DNA of 64,000 nt from Micromonospora sp. FIMYZ51 (GCF_038246755.1 NZ_CP134706.1:4464001-4528000); one strand, 5' to 3'. Counted from the stretch's first letter, positions 26,648-34,935 are shown. The notes: a model not told the origin generated them from the letters alone. Translations and numbers: made by a program.

Positions 26648-27621
26648 GACTCGTCCTTCCACAGGTGGGTGATCTCGCCGAAGTGCCGGACGACCCATTG
26701 ATCGGAATAGATCGTGTCGAGGTAGCGGTCGCCGTTGTCCGGCAGGATCAGCACGGCGGTGGCGCCCGCCGGGATCTGCCCGATCCGCCGACGCAGCGCG
26801 GCGACGGTGGCGCCGGAGGACCCGCCGGCGAGGATGGCTTCCCGGTTGAGCAGCAACCGGCACCCGACCACGCAGTCCAGGTCGGAGACGTGCACGATCT
26901 CGTCCGGTGTCGCGTGGGCCGCAAGCGGCGGCACGATCGACGCGCCGTGCCCGGGGATCAGCCGGGACTCCGGCTGACCACCGAAGATGGCGCTGCCCAC
27001 CGCGTCCACCGCCACCACCCGGGTGGCGAGTCCCTCGTCGCGCAGGTACCCGACGCAGCCGACAAGCGTCCCGCAGGTCCCGGTGGAGCAGAACAGGTAG
27101 TCGACCTGCCCGTCGAGCGCGGTCACGATCTCGGCCATGGTCCGCCGCTGGGCGGCGGCGTTCAGCGGGTTGGCGTACTGGTCCGGGCGGTAGGCGTACG
27201 GGATCCGCTCGCACAGCTCGCGGACCCGGCGCTGGCGCACCGGCAGGTACTCGCCGGTGACCGGGTCGGGGTGCTCGACCATCTCGATCTCGGCGCGGTA
27301 CGCGGTCAGGATCGCCAGGTTCTGCCGGGTGGTCTTCGGGTCGACCACGCAGATGAACCGGATCGCGTAGTACGCGCAGACCTGCGCGAGGCCGATCGCC
27401 AGGTTGCCGGAGCTGGACTCGATGACCACCGACCGGCCGGGTACCAGCTCCCCGGATTCGATCTTGTCGCGCAGCATGCTCAGCGCGGTGCGGTCCTTGA
27501 TGCTGCCGCCGGGATTGAAGCGTTCGAGCTTGACGAAGATCCGGGAGGGAAGCTCCGGGAACAACCGGACCAGCTGTACCAGCGGGGTGTTCCCGACCGT
27601 CGAGAGGATGCCCTCGCGCAC
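26641..27621 (-). CDS. sbnA: SbnA-like N-(1-amino-1-carboxyl-2-ethyl)-glutamate synthase (PLP)
   Basis: This is a cysteine-synthase-fold, PLP-dependent enzyme. The PLP lysine is K42 in [22 protein letters not shown] follows, and the phosphate-binding CSTGTCGTL loop lies in mid-protein. SbnA condenses O-phospho-L-serine with L-glutamate to give ACEGA for SbnB. I place the start at GTG 27621 (326 residues, about the length known for SbnA) because GGAGGGAGGA lies just before it. An in-frame GTG at 27636 would put that ribosome site inside the gene, although a leaderless start there is not excluded. The gene follows an 11-bp-spaced repeat pair and a TTGACA box, so it may have its own promoter within the cluster. 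Confidence 0.92.
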   Translation of the reverse strand: MREGILSTVGNTPLVQLVRLFPELPSRIFVKLERFNPGGSIKDRTALSMLRDKIESGELVPGRSVVIESSSGNLAIGLAQVCAYYAIRFICVVDPKTTRQNLAILTAYRAEIEMVEHPDPVTGEYLPVRQRRVRELCERIPYAYRPDQYANPLNAAAQRRTMAEIVTALDGQVDYLFCSTGTCGTLVGCVGYLRDEGLATRVVAVDAVGSAIFGGQPESRLIPGHGASIVPPLAAHATPDEIVHVSDLDCVVGCRLLLNREAILAGGSSGATVAALRRRIGQIPAGATAVLILPDNGDRYLDTIYSDQWVVRHFGEITHLWKDESC

Positions 27622-27661
27622 CGTTCCTCCCTCCACAAGTGATCTTTCAGTGCCACGAAGT

Positions 27662-27689
27662 TGTCAAGCGGCGCTATACCGCCGCTATA
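27662..27689 (-). promoter_or_regulatory. Putative SARP-type direct repeat and -35 box before the sbnA-like gene
   Basis: On the minus strand the heptamer TATAGCG occurs twice exactly 11 bp apart (27683-27689 and 27672-27678). A perfect TTGACA (27662-27667) starts 5 bp further on. The -10 is unclear; GATCAC sits at the right spacing (27639-27644). Two heptamers on one helix face is the usual layout of SARP binding sites, and similar pairs precede other units in this cluster. Confidence 0.6.
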
Positions 27690-27719
27690 TCGGTGCCGCG
27701 CGGGACGCCGCCGCGACGG

Positions 27720-29072
27720 CTAGCTGGTGCCGAGCGCCAGCAGGTCGCGCAGTTCCGTCTCGTCGACCATCGCCGCCCGGGACACCACCGTCTGCGGTGC
27801 CGTGCAGGCCACCCGCAGCAGTTGGATGAAGTGCCCGGCCAGCCGCCGCACGGTCGGCTCGTCGAACAGGTCGGCGTCGTAGCCGAACTCCGCCTCAAGC
27901 CGGCCGTCGTGGTACTCGGTGAGGGTCGCCGAGAGGTCGAACTGGCCCTCGTCGTAGGGGATGTCCAGCAGCCGGATCCGGTGCCCGACGAAGGGGTGCC
28001 GCGCGCTGGCGAATTCGTCGTCATGCTGGTGGACCAGCAGGCTGACGGTCGCCCGCACCACCGGCTGGTGGCGCTGGCCCGCCTGGACCAGCGGGAACGG
28101 GTAGGCGGCGTGGGCCACGCTGTCGGCCAGTTGCCGGCTCGCGGCGGTGATCGCCGCGGCGAACGTGGTGTCCGCGGCGAACGACGCGCGCAGCGCGATC
28201 GTGTTGACAAGCAGTCCCACCACCCCGCGCAGCGCCCGCCCCCGACGCAGCGTGGCGGGACAACCCACGGTGAACTCGCCGAGTCCGGTGTAGCGGTACA
28301 TGGTGGCCTGGAACGCGGCGAGCACCACGCTGTACGGGGTCACGCCGGCCGCGGCGGCGGCCTGCCGCAGCCGGCCGGCGAGATCGTCCGGTAACGCCTG
28401 GCTGAACGCCCCGCCACGGAACGAGCGCACCGGCGGGCGGGGCCGGTCGCTCGGCAGGGTGACCGCGGTGGCGCCGTCGCAGACCCGGTTCCAGTAGGCG
28501 CTGAGCCGTTCGCCCCGCTCGCCGGAGACCGCCGCCTGCTCCCGGGCCAGGAAATCGTCGTAGTTGCCGGTGACCGGCGGCAGCGCCACCGGCCGGCCGG
28601 CCTGCAACGCCGCGTACGCCTCGGCCAACTCCTGCCAGACGATCCGCTGGGAGTGGAAGTCGGTGGCGATGTGGTGGACGACCAACACCAGTACGCAGTC
28701 GGTGCGCCGCCGCAGCAGCGCCACCCGCATCGGACCGTCCTGGCCCAGCCGCAGCGGCCGGTCGCCGTACTCCTTGCAGCGGCGCAGCAGTTGGTCGTCG
28801 TCCAGGTCGGGCACGTCGAGGACGTCGACCTCGCCGGGCAGGTCGGGGTCCACGACCCGCACCGGTCCCTGGTCCGTCTGCACGAACCGGGACCGGAGCA
28901 GGTCGTGTCGTGACCGCACCGCCGTCAGCGCCCGGCGCACCAGGTCAGGATCGAGTGCCGGCTCGACGTGCAGGCCGTGCACCACGTTGCTGGCCGGGCT
29001 CTCCGGCGCCAGCCGGTGGATCAGCCACAGCGCCCGCTGCCCGACCGACAACTGCCGGACGTCCTCGGTCAC
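27720..29072 (-). CDS. Stand-alone condensation domain protein (putative acyl-starter transfer)
   Basis: This 450-residue protein is a single condensation domain with no adenylation or carrier domain. The active-site motif is HHIATDF (catalytic second His and Asp kept, final Gly replaced by Phe), preceded by RSRHDLLRSRF and followed by the DFLAREQAAV and VGLLVNTIALR segments of the fold. GTG 29072 overlaps the ACP stop (GTGA), so the two are coupled. Known free C domains can acylate the first amino acid of a peptide. Since the first NRPS here lacks a C domain and an ACP/KAS III pair sits next door, loading an acyl group onto the first aminoacyl carrier is the best inference. A role in release or tailoring is possible. 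Confidence 0.88.
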   Translation of the reverse strand: MTEDVRQLSVGQRALWLIHRLAPESPASNVVHGLHVEPALDPDLVRRALTAVRSRHDLLRSRFVQTDQGPVRVVDPDLPGEVDVLDVPDLDDDQLLRRCKEYGDRPLRLGQDGPMRVALLRRRTDCVLVLVVHHIATDFHSQRIVWQELAEAYAALQAGRPVALPPVTGNYDDFLAREQAAVSGERGERLSAYWNRVCDGATAVTLPSDRPRPPVRSFRGGAFSQALPDDLAGRLRQAAAAAGVTPYSVVLAAFQATMYRYTGLGEFTVGCPATLRRGRALRGVVGLLVNTIALRASFAADTTFAAAITAASRQLADSVAHAAYPFPLVQAGQRHQPVVRATVSLLVHQHDDEFASARHPFVGHRIRLLDIPYDEGQFDLSATLTEYHDGRLEAEFGYDADLFDEPTVRRLAGHFIQLLRVACTAPQTVVSRAAMVDETELRDLLALGTS

Positions 29073-29323
29073 ACCGAGGACCTGGCGGCCAGGACGAAGT
29101 CGGTGAGGTCCTGGACCTTCGCGAAGTTGCCGACCTCCTCGTCCGGCACCTCCAGGTCGAAGTGGTTCTCCACGGCCGCGAGCAGGTCGACGAGCTTGAG
29201 GCTGTCCAGGCCGAGGTCGACGAAGGTGTCCTCGGGGTTGATCGTCCGGTCGACGTCCTCGGTCATCAGCTTGCGGGTGAGCCGGACGACGTCGAGGGAG
29301 ACCTGGTTCACGGTCATCGTCAT
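29069..29323 (-). CDS. Acyl carrier protein
   Basis: This 84-residue acidic protein carries the phosphopantetheine site DLGLDSLKLVDLL (Ser about residue 40) and the usual four-helix pattern, ending with FAKVQDLTDFVL. GGAAGGAA lies upstream of ATG 29323; a second ATG two codons later is possible. It lies between KAS III and the free C domain, 31 bp downstream of the former and overlapping the latter. It is therefore the expected platform on which the acyl starter is built and from which the C domain would take it. Confidence 0.93.
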   Translation of the reverse strand: MTMTVNQVSLDVVRLTRKLMTEDVDRTINPEDTFVDLGLDSLKLVDLLAAVENHFDLEVPDEEVGNFAKVQDLTDFVLAARSSV

Positions 29324-29354
29324 GGTGCTGTTTCCTTCCGAGAGGTGGGTGTGG

Positions 29355-30311
29355 TCAGGGCATCCGGATGAGCTGGCCGGCATAGGCCAGTCCGGCGCCG
29401 AAGCCGAGCAGCAGTACCCGGTCGCCGGGGGCGGTACGGCCGCTCTCGTACAGCCGGCTGAGCGCCAGCGGCACCGACGCGGCCGACGTGTTGCCGGTGT
29501 CGACGACGTCCTTGGCGACCTTTTCGGCCGGGATCTCAAGGATTTCGGCCAGTTGGTCGATGATCCGCAGGTTCGCCTGGTGCGGCACGAACCAGTCGAT
29601 GTCCGCCAGCTCGACACCGGCGTTTGCGCACACCTTGCGGGCCACCCTCGGCACGTTCTTGGTGGACCACCGGTAGACCAGCGGACCGTCCATCTTGGCG
29701 AACTCGCGGCCGTTGGCGTCCCATTTGGTGCCGAGGATGTCGGCACGCCGGCCGTCACTTCCCCACACCACCGGGCTGATGCCGTCGGTCTGCGCCGGGG
29801 AGACCACTGCCGCGCCCGCACCGTCACCGAAGATGACGTACGTGGCGGGGTCCTCCGGGTCGATGAACCGGCTCAGTTGCTCCGCCCCGACGACGAGTAC
29901 GTTGCGGGCGCCGCCCACCCGGATCTCGTTTGCCGCGATCCCGATCGAGTACGCGAAGCCGGCACAGGCGGCGTTCAGGTCGAACGCACCGGTGGCGGTG
30001 ATGCCGATCCGGCTGGCCACCTCGGGCGCCCCGCCCGGGATGCGGTCCTTCTTGGTCGCCGAGGCGAGGATGACCAGGTCCACCTCGGCCGGATCGACGT
30101 TGGCCATGGCCAGCGCCTTTCCGCCGGCCTCGGCGGCCATCATCGTCACGGTCTCCTCCGGCCCGGACCGGTAGCGCGACCGGATGCCGGTCCGCTCCTC
30201 GATCCACTCCGGAGTCACCCCGGTCTCCTTGGCGATCTCCTCGTTGGTGATCAGCCTGCTCGGCCGGTACGCGCCGAGCCCGGTGATTGCCGCGCCAGTC
30301 ATCTGTGCCAT
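29355..30311 (-). CDS. 3-oxoacyl-ACP synthase III (KAS III/FabH family)
   Basis: This 318-residue thiolase-fold condensing enzyme has a complete Cys-His-Asn triad: C116 in LNAACAGFA, H244 in FVPHQANLRI and N274 in GNTSAASV. KAS III enzymes condense an acyl-CoA with malonyl-ACP to give 3-oxoacyl-ACP. I chose ATG 30311 because GGAGGG precedes it; the longer open frame upstream has no family similarity. It heads the minus-strand unit with the ACP and free C domain. No elongating KAS I/II gene is visible nearby, so the chain it starts may be short, or later cycles may use enzymes from fatty acid synthesis. Confidence 0.93.
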   Translation of the reverse strand: MAQMTGAAITGLGAYRPSRLITNEEIAKETGVTPEWIEERTGIRSRYRSGPEETVTMMAAEAGGKALAMANVDPAEVDLVILASATKKDRIPGGAPEVASRIGITATGAFDLNAACAGFAYSIGIAANEIRVGGARNVLVVGAEQLSRFIDPEDPATYVIFGDGAGAAVVSPAQTDGISPVVWGSDGRRADILGTKWDANGREFAKMDGPLVYRWSTKNVPRVARKVCANAGVELADIDWFVPHQANLRIIDQLAEILEIPAEKVAKDVVDTGNTSAASVPLALSRLYESGRTAPGDRVLLLGFGAGLAYAGQLIRMP

Positions 30312-30377
30312 CGCTCCCTCCGCCCCACGCCGGTCGGCGTCCTGGTGACACCGTCTGGAGGGAGTGTTCGACGGCGT

Positions 30378-30395
30378 CCTCATAACTTCTCTACA
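30378..30395 (-). promoter_or_regulatory. Putative SARP repeat pair facing the KAS III gene
   Basis: Read on the minus strand, TGTAGAG (30389-30395) and TATGAGG (30378-30384) are spaced 11 bp apart with AAGT between them. They lie 67-84 bp upstream of the KAS III start. The match to the other repeat pairs of this cluster is partial, so this is the weakest of the four. Confidence 0.4.
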
Positions 30396-30405
30396 TCGCC
30401 TCCGG

Positions 30406-30423
30406 TATGGAAAAGAGATAGCC
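30406..30423 (+). promoter_or_regulatory. Putative SARP repeat pair facing the SDR gene
   Basis: TATGGAA (30406-30412) and GATAGCC (30417-30423) are spaced 11 bp apart, with AAGA between them. The block is nearly the same as the one before the hotdog gene (TATGGAG-AAGA-TATAGCC), which makes chance similarity less likely. It lies about 70 bp upstream of ATG 30492. Confidence 0.55.
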
Positions 30424-30491
30424 CGTTTCGCGATGGTTCGGCGGGAGCCGTGTCGGCATGGGACGGCCCGCCCGATCGAAGGGGTGCGTGA

Positions 30492-31379
30492 ATGAAGGAT
30501 TTCCGGGGCAAGGTTGCCGTCGTCACGGGAGCCGGTTCGGGGATCGGTCGGGCGCTGGCGGTCGAGCTGGCCGCCCAGGGTGCCCGGCTGGCCCTCTCCG
30601 ACGCGGCAGCGGACGGCCTGGCCAAGACCGCGGCGAGTTGCGCGCAACGGGGTGCCGAGGTGCGCACCTACCGGCTGGACGTGACCGACCAGGCCGCGGT
30701 GCAGGCCCACGCCCAATCGGTTCGCGCCGACTTCGGCGGTGCCGACCTGGTGATCAACAACGCCGGGGTCAACCTGCTGGCCTCGGTCATCGAAGCCAGG
30801 TACGAGGACATGCGCTGGGTGCTCGACGTCGACTTCTGGGGCGTGGTGCACGGCACCCGGGCGTTTCTGCCGCTGCTCGTCACGTCCCGGGGGCACCTGG
30901 TGAACATCTCCAGCATGTACGGGCTGACCACCGCGCCGGCGCAGTCCGCGTACAACGCGGCCAAGTTCGCCGTCCGCGGCTTCACCGAGGCGGTGTGGCA
31001 GGAGATGCGGGTCGGCGCGGTGCCGGTGACGGTCAGCTGCGTCTACCCGGGCAACGTGCGCACCGACATCTTCAGCAGCGCACGCACCGGTCGAGGGCTG
31101 GGCTACGAGGGGGTCCGGGAGCGATTCGCCCAGGAGGCGGCGACCTCGGCGGAGCGGGCCGCCCGGCTCATCCTGCACGGGATCCGGCGCAATCGGATGA
31201 AGATCATCATCGGGGCGGACGCCCGGCGGGTCGACCTGTTCTCCCGGCTGCTCGGCACGCTCTATCCGCGGATCACCGCGCACCGGGCCCGGACGCGGGC
31301 GAGCCGGCTCCGCCTGGAGATCATGCGGAACCGGCTCGCCGCGCAGCGGCTCAGAACGTCAGACCACCGTCAACCGTGA
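30492..31379 (+). CDS. SDR-family oxidoreductase with C-terminal extension
   Basis: This 295-residue protein is a classical short-chain dehydrogenase. It has the NAD(P) motif TGAGSGIG near residue 13, NNAG near 90, a catalytic Ser in NISSMYG and YNAAK. About 45 basic residues beyond the usual SDR end ([17 protein letters not shown] onward) form an extension whose role is unknown. It is the only plus-strand gene inside the lipopeptide region, is divergent from KAS III, and shares a putative SARP-controlled intergenic region with it. Its 3' end overlaps the FabG-like gene tail-to-tail by 29 bp. It could reduce a 3-oxoacyl group or modify the peptide; sequence alone does not decide. Confidence 0.9.
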   Translation: MKDFRGKVAVVTGAGSGIGRALAVELAAQGARLALSDAAADGLAKTAASCAQRGAEVRTYRLDVTDQAAVQAHAQSVRADFGGADLVINNAGVNLLASVIEARYEDMRWVLDVDFWGVVHGTRAFLPLLVTSRGHLVNISSMYGLTTAPAQSAYNAAKFAVRGFTEAVWQEMRVGAVPVTVSCVYPGNVRTDIFSSARTGRGLGYEGVRERFAQEAATSAERAARLILHGIRRNRMKIIIGADARRVDLFSRLLGTLYPRITAHRARTRASRLRLEIMRNRLAAQRLRTSDHRQP

Positions 31380-32097
31380 CCACCTGACCGGTCAGGTAGG
31401 AGGCCCGCCCCGACAGCAGGAACGTCACCACCGGGGCGATCTCCTCCGGCTGGCCGAGCCGGCCGAGGGCGGTCCGCTGCCCGACGCCCTCGGTCAGCCC
31501 GGCCGGCAGGTCACTGAGCATGTCGGTCTCGATGAACCCGGGCGCCACCGCGTTGACCCGGATCCCGTACGGGCCAACCTCCTTCGCCAGGGCCTTGGTG
31601 AAGCCGATGATGCCGGCCTTGGACGCCGAGTAGTTGGTCTGGCCGGGGCTACCGGTGATGCCGGCCACCGAGGAGACCGTCACGATGGCCCCGCCGCGCC
31701 GCCGCATCATCCGGCGGATCGCCGCCCGGCACACGTGGTAGACGCCGCCGAGGTTGACGTCGATCACCGATCGCCAGTCCTCGTCGGCCATCATCGCCAC
31801 CGGCCGGTCCCGGATGATCCCGGCAACCGTCACCACGGCGGCCACCTCGCCCAGGTCCTGCTCCACGCCGGTGACGAAGTCGCGTACCCGGGCCGGGTCG
31901 GCGACGTCCACCTGGCGGGCCAGCACCCGGGCACCGACCTCGGCCGCCTCCGCGGCCACCTTCTCGGCGGCCTGCTTACTGCTCTGGTAGCAGAAGGCCA
32001 CGTCGTACCCGTCTGCGGCAAGTTGCCGGACCACGGCCCGACCGATGCCCCGGGATCCTCCGCTGACCAGCGCGACCGGTCGTCGGCTCTCACTCAT
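31351..32097 (-). CDS. 3-oxoacyl-ACP reductase, FabG-like
   Basis: This 248-residue SDR is close to FabG in length and motifs: SGGSRGIG, an NAG-like [22 protein letters not shown], and the C-terminal [10 protein letters not shown]. FabG reduces 3-oxoacyl-ACP to 3-hydroxyacyl-ACP with NADPH. It follows the two hotdog genes by 12 bp with GAAGGAG before ATG 32097. A dehydratase/reductase operon beside KAS III and ACP suggests it processes the acyl starter of the lipopeptide. Confidence 0.92.
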   Translation of the reverse strand: MSESRRPVALVSGGSRGIGRAVVRQLAADGYDVAFCYQSSKQAAEKVAAEAAEVGARVLARQVDVADPARVRDFVTGVEQDLGEVAAVVTVAGIIRDRPVAMMADEDWRSVIDVNLGGVYHVCRAAIRRMMRRRGGAIVTVSSVAGITGSPGQTNYSASKAGIIGFTKALAKEVGPYGIRVNAVAPGFIETDMLSDLPAGLTEGVGQRTALGRLGQPEEIAPVVTFLLSGRASYLTGQVVTVDGGLTF

Positions 32098-32109
32098 CTG
32101 TCGACTCCT

Positions 32110-32559
32110 TCACCTCGGTTGCCCCGGCCGGGCGGCCGGGCGCAGCGCGGCGGCCGGACGTACCGCGCCGACCAGGCGACCGACCCGCATGACCACCTCG
32201 GACCCGACCACGCTCTCGCCCCGTACGAAGCCGGTGTCGGCGATCAGCCGGATCAGCTCCACCCGGTGCTCGACCGTCTCGCCGGGGCGCACCGGCCGGC
32301 CGAAGCTGATCTCCTCGAAGGCGCCGGCGACCGGCACCCCTCCGGTCAGCACGTCGGGCATCGGCCGGTCGTGCCGGATCAGCACCAACGCGGCCTGCCC
32401 CCACGACTCCAGCAACAGCACGGCGGGCAGCGGCCGGGTCCCGGTGACCGTGTAGCTGCCCACCAGCCGACGCCGGGGCACCAGCTCGCTGACCCGGTCG
32501 ACAAGCAGCATCGGCGGCCGGTGCGGGATGAGCCGCCGGATATCGTCGCCGTCGAGCAT
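32110..32559 (-). CDS. FabZ-like hotdog protein lacking the usual catalytic His
   Basis: This 149-residue protein begins like FabZ (IPHRPPMLLVDRV, residues about 9-21) and keeps the Glu-bearing helix LLESWGQAAL. The stretch where FabZ has GHFPxxPxxPG reads GTRPLPAVLLLE, so the active-site His is missing. It overlaps the stop of the second hotdog gene (TGATG), so the two are coupled and made in equal amounts. Hotdog proteins dimerise, and this one may act as a partner of its neighbour rather than as a dehydratase alone. Dehydration of 3-hydroxyacyl-ACP is the probable pathway step. Confidence 0.85.
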   Translation of the reverse strand: MLDGDDIRRLIPHRPPMLLVDRVSELVPRRRLVGSYTVTGTRPLPAVLLLESWGQAALVLIRHDRPMPDVLTGGVPVAGAFEEISFGRPVRPGETVEHRVELIRLIADTGFVRGESVVGSEVVMRVGRLVGAVRPAAALRPAARPGQPR

Positions 32560-32927
32560 CACTCGCCTCCGTTCTGATAGCGCAGCACCACCTCGGCGGC
32601 CGGACCGCCGGCCACGGTGACCGTGCCCCGGCGCAACCCGCCGTCGCGGCGAACGGTGATGACCAGCTCGTCGTCGAGGTCGACCGTCTGGAGAAACCGG
32701 CAGGACACCAGTTCGGTGAGGACCGCTGCCGGCATGCCCGCGAGCACGGTGCGGTGCACGTACTCCACGATGTACACGCCCGGCAGCAGGGGGAAGCCGG
32801 GATAGTGCCCGGCGAAGACCGGATCGTTGCGGCCGGGGCGCACCCGCGCGACGATCTCGTCGCCGGTGCCCTCGGTCAGGTCGATCCGCGCGGTGGTCGC
32901 GCACTCGGGCGGGATCAGGCTGCTCAC
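32559..32927 (-). CDS. FabZ/FabA-like hotdog dehydratase-type protein
   Basis: This 122-residue protein carries the FabZ-type active-site block FAGHYPGFPLLPGVYIVE, with His and Glu in the expected places, but has no PHRxPFLLVD segment, which its coupled neighbour supplies. GTG 32927 is the best start by similarity. No good ribosome site precedes it, and it lies only 20 bp after the repeat pair, so a leaderless transcript is possible. It should dehydrate 3-hydroxyacyl-ACP to 2-enoyl-ACP, alone or as a heterodimer with the FabZ-like neighbour. Confidence 0.8.
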   Translation of the reverse strand: MSSLIPPECATTARIDLTEGTGDEIVARVRPGRNDPVFAGHYPGFPLLPGVYIVEYVHRTVLAGMPAAVLTELVSCRFLQTVDLDDELVITVRRDGGLRRGTVTVAGGPAAEVVLRYQNGGE

Positions 32928-32947
32928 CAGCTGACCGTGCCGGTGCC

Positions 32948-32965
32948 GGCTATATCTTCTCCATA
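32948..32965 (-). promoter_or_regulatory. Putative SARP repeat pair before the hotdog/FabG operon
   Basis: On the minus strand TATGGAG (32959-32965) and TATAGCC (32948-32954) are 11 bp apart, with AAGA between them. The arrangement and sequence match the pair at 30406-30423. It is AT-rich within very GC-rich surroundings and ends 20 bp before the chosen GTG. Confidence 0.6.
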
Positions 32966-33003
32966 CCGCCGACCACACCCGCGACCCGCAGGCGGGCACG
33001 CGG

Positions 33004-33114
33004 CAGCACCCCTCAGCTGGCACCACGCGACAGCACCCCCTCAGGCGGGCACCACGCGACAGCACCCCCTCAAGCGGGCACCACGCGACAGCACCCTCAG
33101 GCCGGCACGCGGGA
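33004..33114. repeat. Tandem repeat, about 29-bp unit, 3-4 copies
   Basis: Units start at about 33004 (27 bp), 33031 (29 bp), 33060 (29 bp) and 33089 (26 bp, degraded). Each starts CAGCACCCC and most end ACCACGCGA. The middle two differ by a single base. The last unit overlaps the 3' end of the SARP gene, and the array fills most of the gap to the hotdog operon. Confidence 0.85.
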
Positions 33115-34935
33115 CAGCGCCGAGAGCGGGAAGCGGCCGGCTATCGTCCGGCGATCCACCGGGTCGGCCTTCTCCCGGGCGAAGACCCGTACCAGGTCGT
33201 GGAAGCGGTGCCGCTGCCGCCGTGCGCCGTCCGAACCGGCGATCTCCAGCAGCCGGGCGTCGACCAGGCTCTCGGCCACCTCTTCCCCCACCCGGTGCGG
33301 CACGCCGAGCACCCGGGCGGCGGCGCCGATCGGGAACTCGGCCGTCTCCAGCAGGGCCAGCCGGCGCAACGCCACCTGGCTCTCGGCCGCCAGTTCCTGG
33401 TAGCTGCCGTCGAGGCGGGCCCGGACGTCCAACGTTCCCAGCCGCAGCTCGTTCAGGCGGAACCGCTCGTCGGCCAGCCGCTGCGCGAGGTAGTGCAGGG
33501 ACCAGTGCGGGCGGGCGATGAGCCGGGCGGCGGCCACCCGCAGGCCGATCGACAACCGTCCGCACAACTGCACGATCCGGTGCGCGGCGGCGAGTTCGGC
33601 GGTCACCCGACGCGCACCGACGATCGTGGCGAACAGCTCCAACGCCTGCGCCGGCTCAAGGATGTCCACCTCGACCCGGGTGGCGCCGGGCAGCTCGGAG
33701 AGGCGGCCCCGGCAGGTCAGGATCACCCGGCACGACGGGTCGCCGGGCAACAGCGGCCGGACCTGCGGGTAGCTGGCGGCGTTGTCGAGCACCACGAGCA
33801 CCCGGCGACCGGCCAGCTGGCTGCGGTAGAGGCACTCGCGTTCGTCGAGCCGTCGCGGAATGGCCTGCTCGGCGTTGCCCAGGCTGCGCAGGAACCAGCC
33901 CAGCACGTCGCCCGGGTCGATGGCGTTGCCCCGGGTGCCGCCCAGGTCGACGTAGAGCTGCCCGTCCGGGAACTCGTCCCGGGACAGGTGCGCGGCCCGC
34001 AGCGCCAGCGCCGTCTTGCCCACCCCGGCCATCCCGGTGAGCAGTGTTCGCGGTGGCGCGGAGGGTGCCGGCCCGGCGAGCAACGCGGCCACCTCCCGCA
34101 GCTCCGCCTGTCGGCCGCAGAAGTCCTGCGCGCCGGGGGGAAGCATCGCCGGGCGTACGTCCCGCCAGCCCGACTCGCCCCGGGCCGCCACCTCGGCGAC
34201 GGGCGGGCCGGGCCGGGCCAGCACCGTCCGGTACGCCTCGGTAAGCGCCGGCCCCGGGTCGACACCCAGTTCGTCGGCGAGCGCACGCCGGCCCTCGTGA
34301 TAGACGGCCAGCGCGTCGGCCTGCCGGTCGCAGCGCAGCAGGGCGGTCATCAGCAGGCCACGTAGCTGCTCGTGCAATGGCTGCGCGGCGACCAGGTCGG
34401 TCAGTTCGGGCACCAGCCCGGCCTGCCGCCCCAGCATCAGGTCGGCCTTGATGCGGTCCTCCAGGGCCGCCATCCGCGCCTCGGCCATCCGGTGCGCCTC
34501 CGCCTCGACCAGGTGGTCGGTGACGTTCGCAAGCGTCGTGCCGCGCCACAGCCCCAAAGCCTCATGCAGGCAGCGGGCGGCCTGCTCGGGTTGGCCAGCA
34601 CGCAGCGCGTCCCGGCCCAGCGCGGCCAGTCGCTCGAACTCCTCGATGTCGAGTTTGCTCTCCCCCAACCGCAGCACGTACCCGGACCATTGCCGCAGGA
34701 TCTCCACCTCGGCGCCGAGGTACTTGCGCAGCCGGGAGACGTAGTTGTAGAGCTGGGCGGCGAAAGTCGCGGGCGGGTGCTCGTCCCAGAGCAGCTGACA
34801 GAGTTGGGTGTCGGCGACGGTGCGCCCCCGGGCGAGCAGCAGCGCGGCCAGGACCGTGCGCTGCTTGGCACCGTCCAGCGGGATCTCGGCACCGTTGCGC
34901 CAGGCGCGCACCGGCCCCAGTACGCAGAAGTCCAC
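33097..34935 (-). CDS. AfsR/SARP-family pathway activator with NB-ARC ATPase domain
   Basis: This 612-residue regulator has an OmpR-type winged helix (VDFCVLGPVRAW to about 95), a bacterial transcriptional activation domain (about 100-250, EALGLWRGT, LRGLLMTALLRC), and a nucleotide-binding domain with Walker A GMAGVGKTAL and a Walker B-like VLVVLDNA. It lacks the TPR tail of full AfsR. SARPs bind 11-bp-spaced heptamer repeats near the -35 region and recruit RNA polymerase. Such repeats precede the sbnA, KAS III, SDR and hotdog units here, so it is the likely cluster activator. I choose GTG 34935 (CGGAGCG before it) over ATG 34956, which has no ribosome site. Confidence 0.93.
   Translation of the reverse strand: MDFCVLGPVRAWRNGAEIPLDGAKQRTVLAALLLARGRTVADTQLCQLLWDEHPPATFAAQLYNYVSRLRKYLGAEVEILRQWSGYVLRLGESKLDIEEFERLAALGRDALRAGQPEQAARCLHEALGLWRGTTLANVTDHLVEAEAHRMAEARMAALEDRIKADLMLGRQAGLVPELTDLVAAQPLHEQLRGLLMTALLRCDRQADALAVYHEGRRALADELGVDPGPALTEAYRTVLARPGPPVAEVAARGESGWRDVRPAMLPPGAQDFCGRQAELREVAALLAGPAPSAPPRTLLTGMAGVGKTALALRAAHLSRDEFPDGQLYVDLGGTRGNAIDPGDVLGWFLRSLGNAEQAIPRRLDERECLYRSQLAGRRVLVVLDNAASYPQVRPLLPGDPSCRVILTCRGRLSELPGATRVEVDILEPAQALELFATIVGARRVTAELAAAHRIVQLCGRLSIGLRVAAARLIARPHWSLHYLAQRLADERFRLNELRLGTLDVRARLDGSYQELAAESQVALRRLALLETAEFPIGAAARVLGVPHRVGEEVAESLVDARLLEIAGSDGARRQRHRFHDLVRVFAREKADPVDRRTIAGRFPLSALSRVPA

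Noticed and set aside
30312..31283. N-terminal extension of the KAS III frame
   Set aside because: The added 324 residues are antisense to the SDR gene and unlike KAS III; a good ribosome site precedes ATG 30311.
33004..33114. Possible small CRISPR array
   Set aside because: Repeats are directly abutting with no unique spacers and are not conserved as direct repeats with flanking leader; this is a plain tandem repeat.
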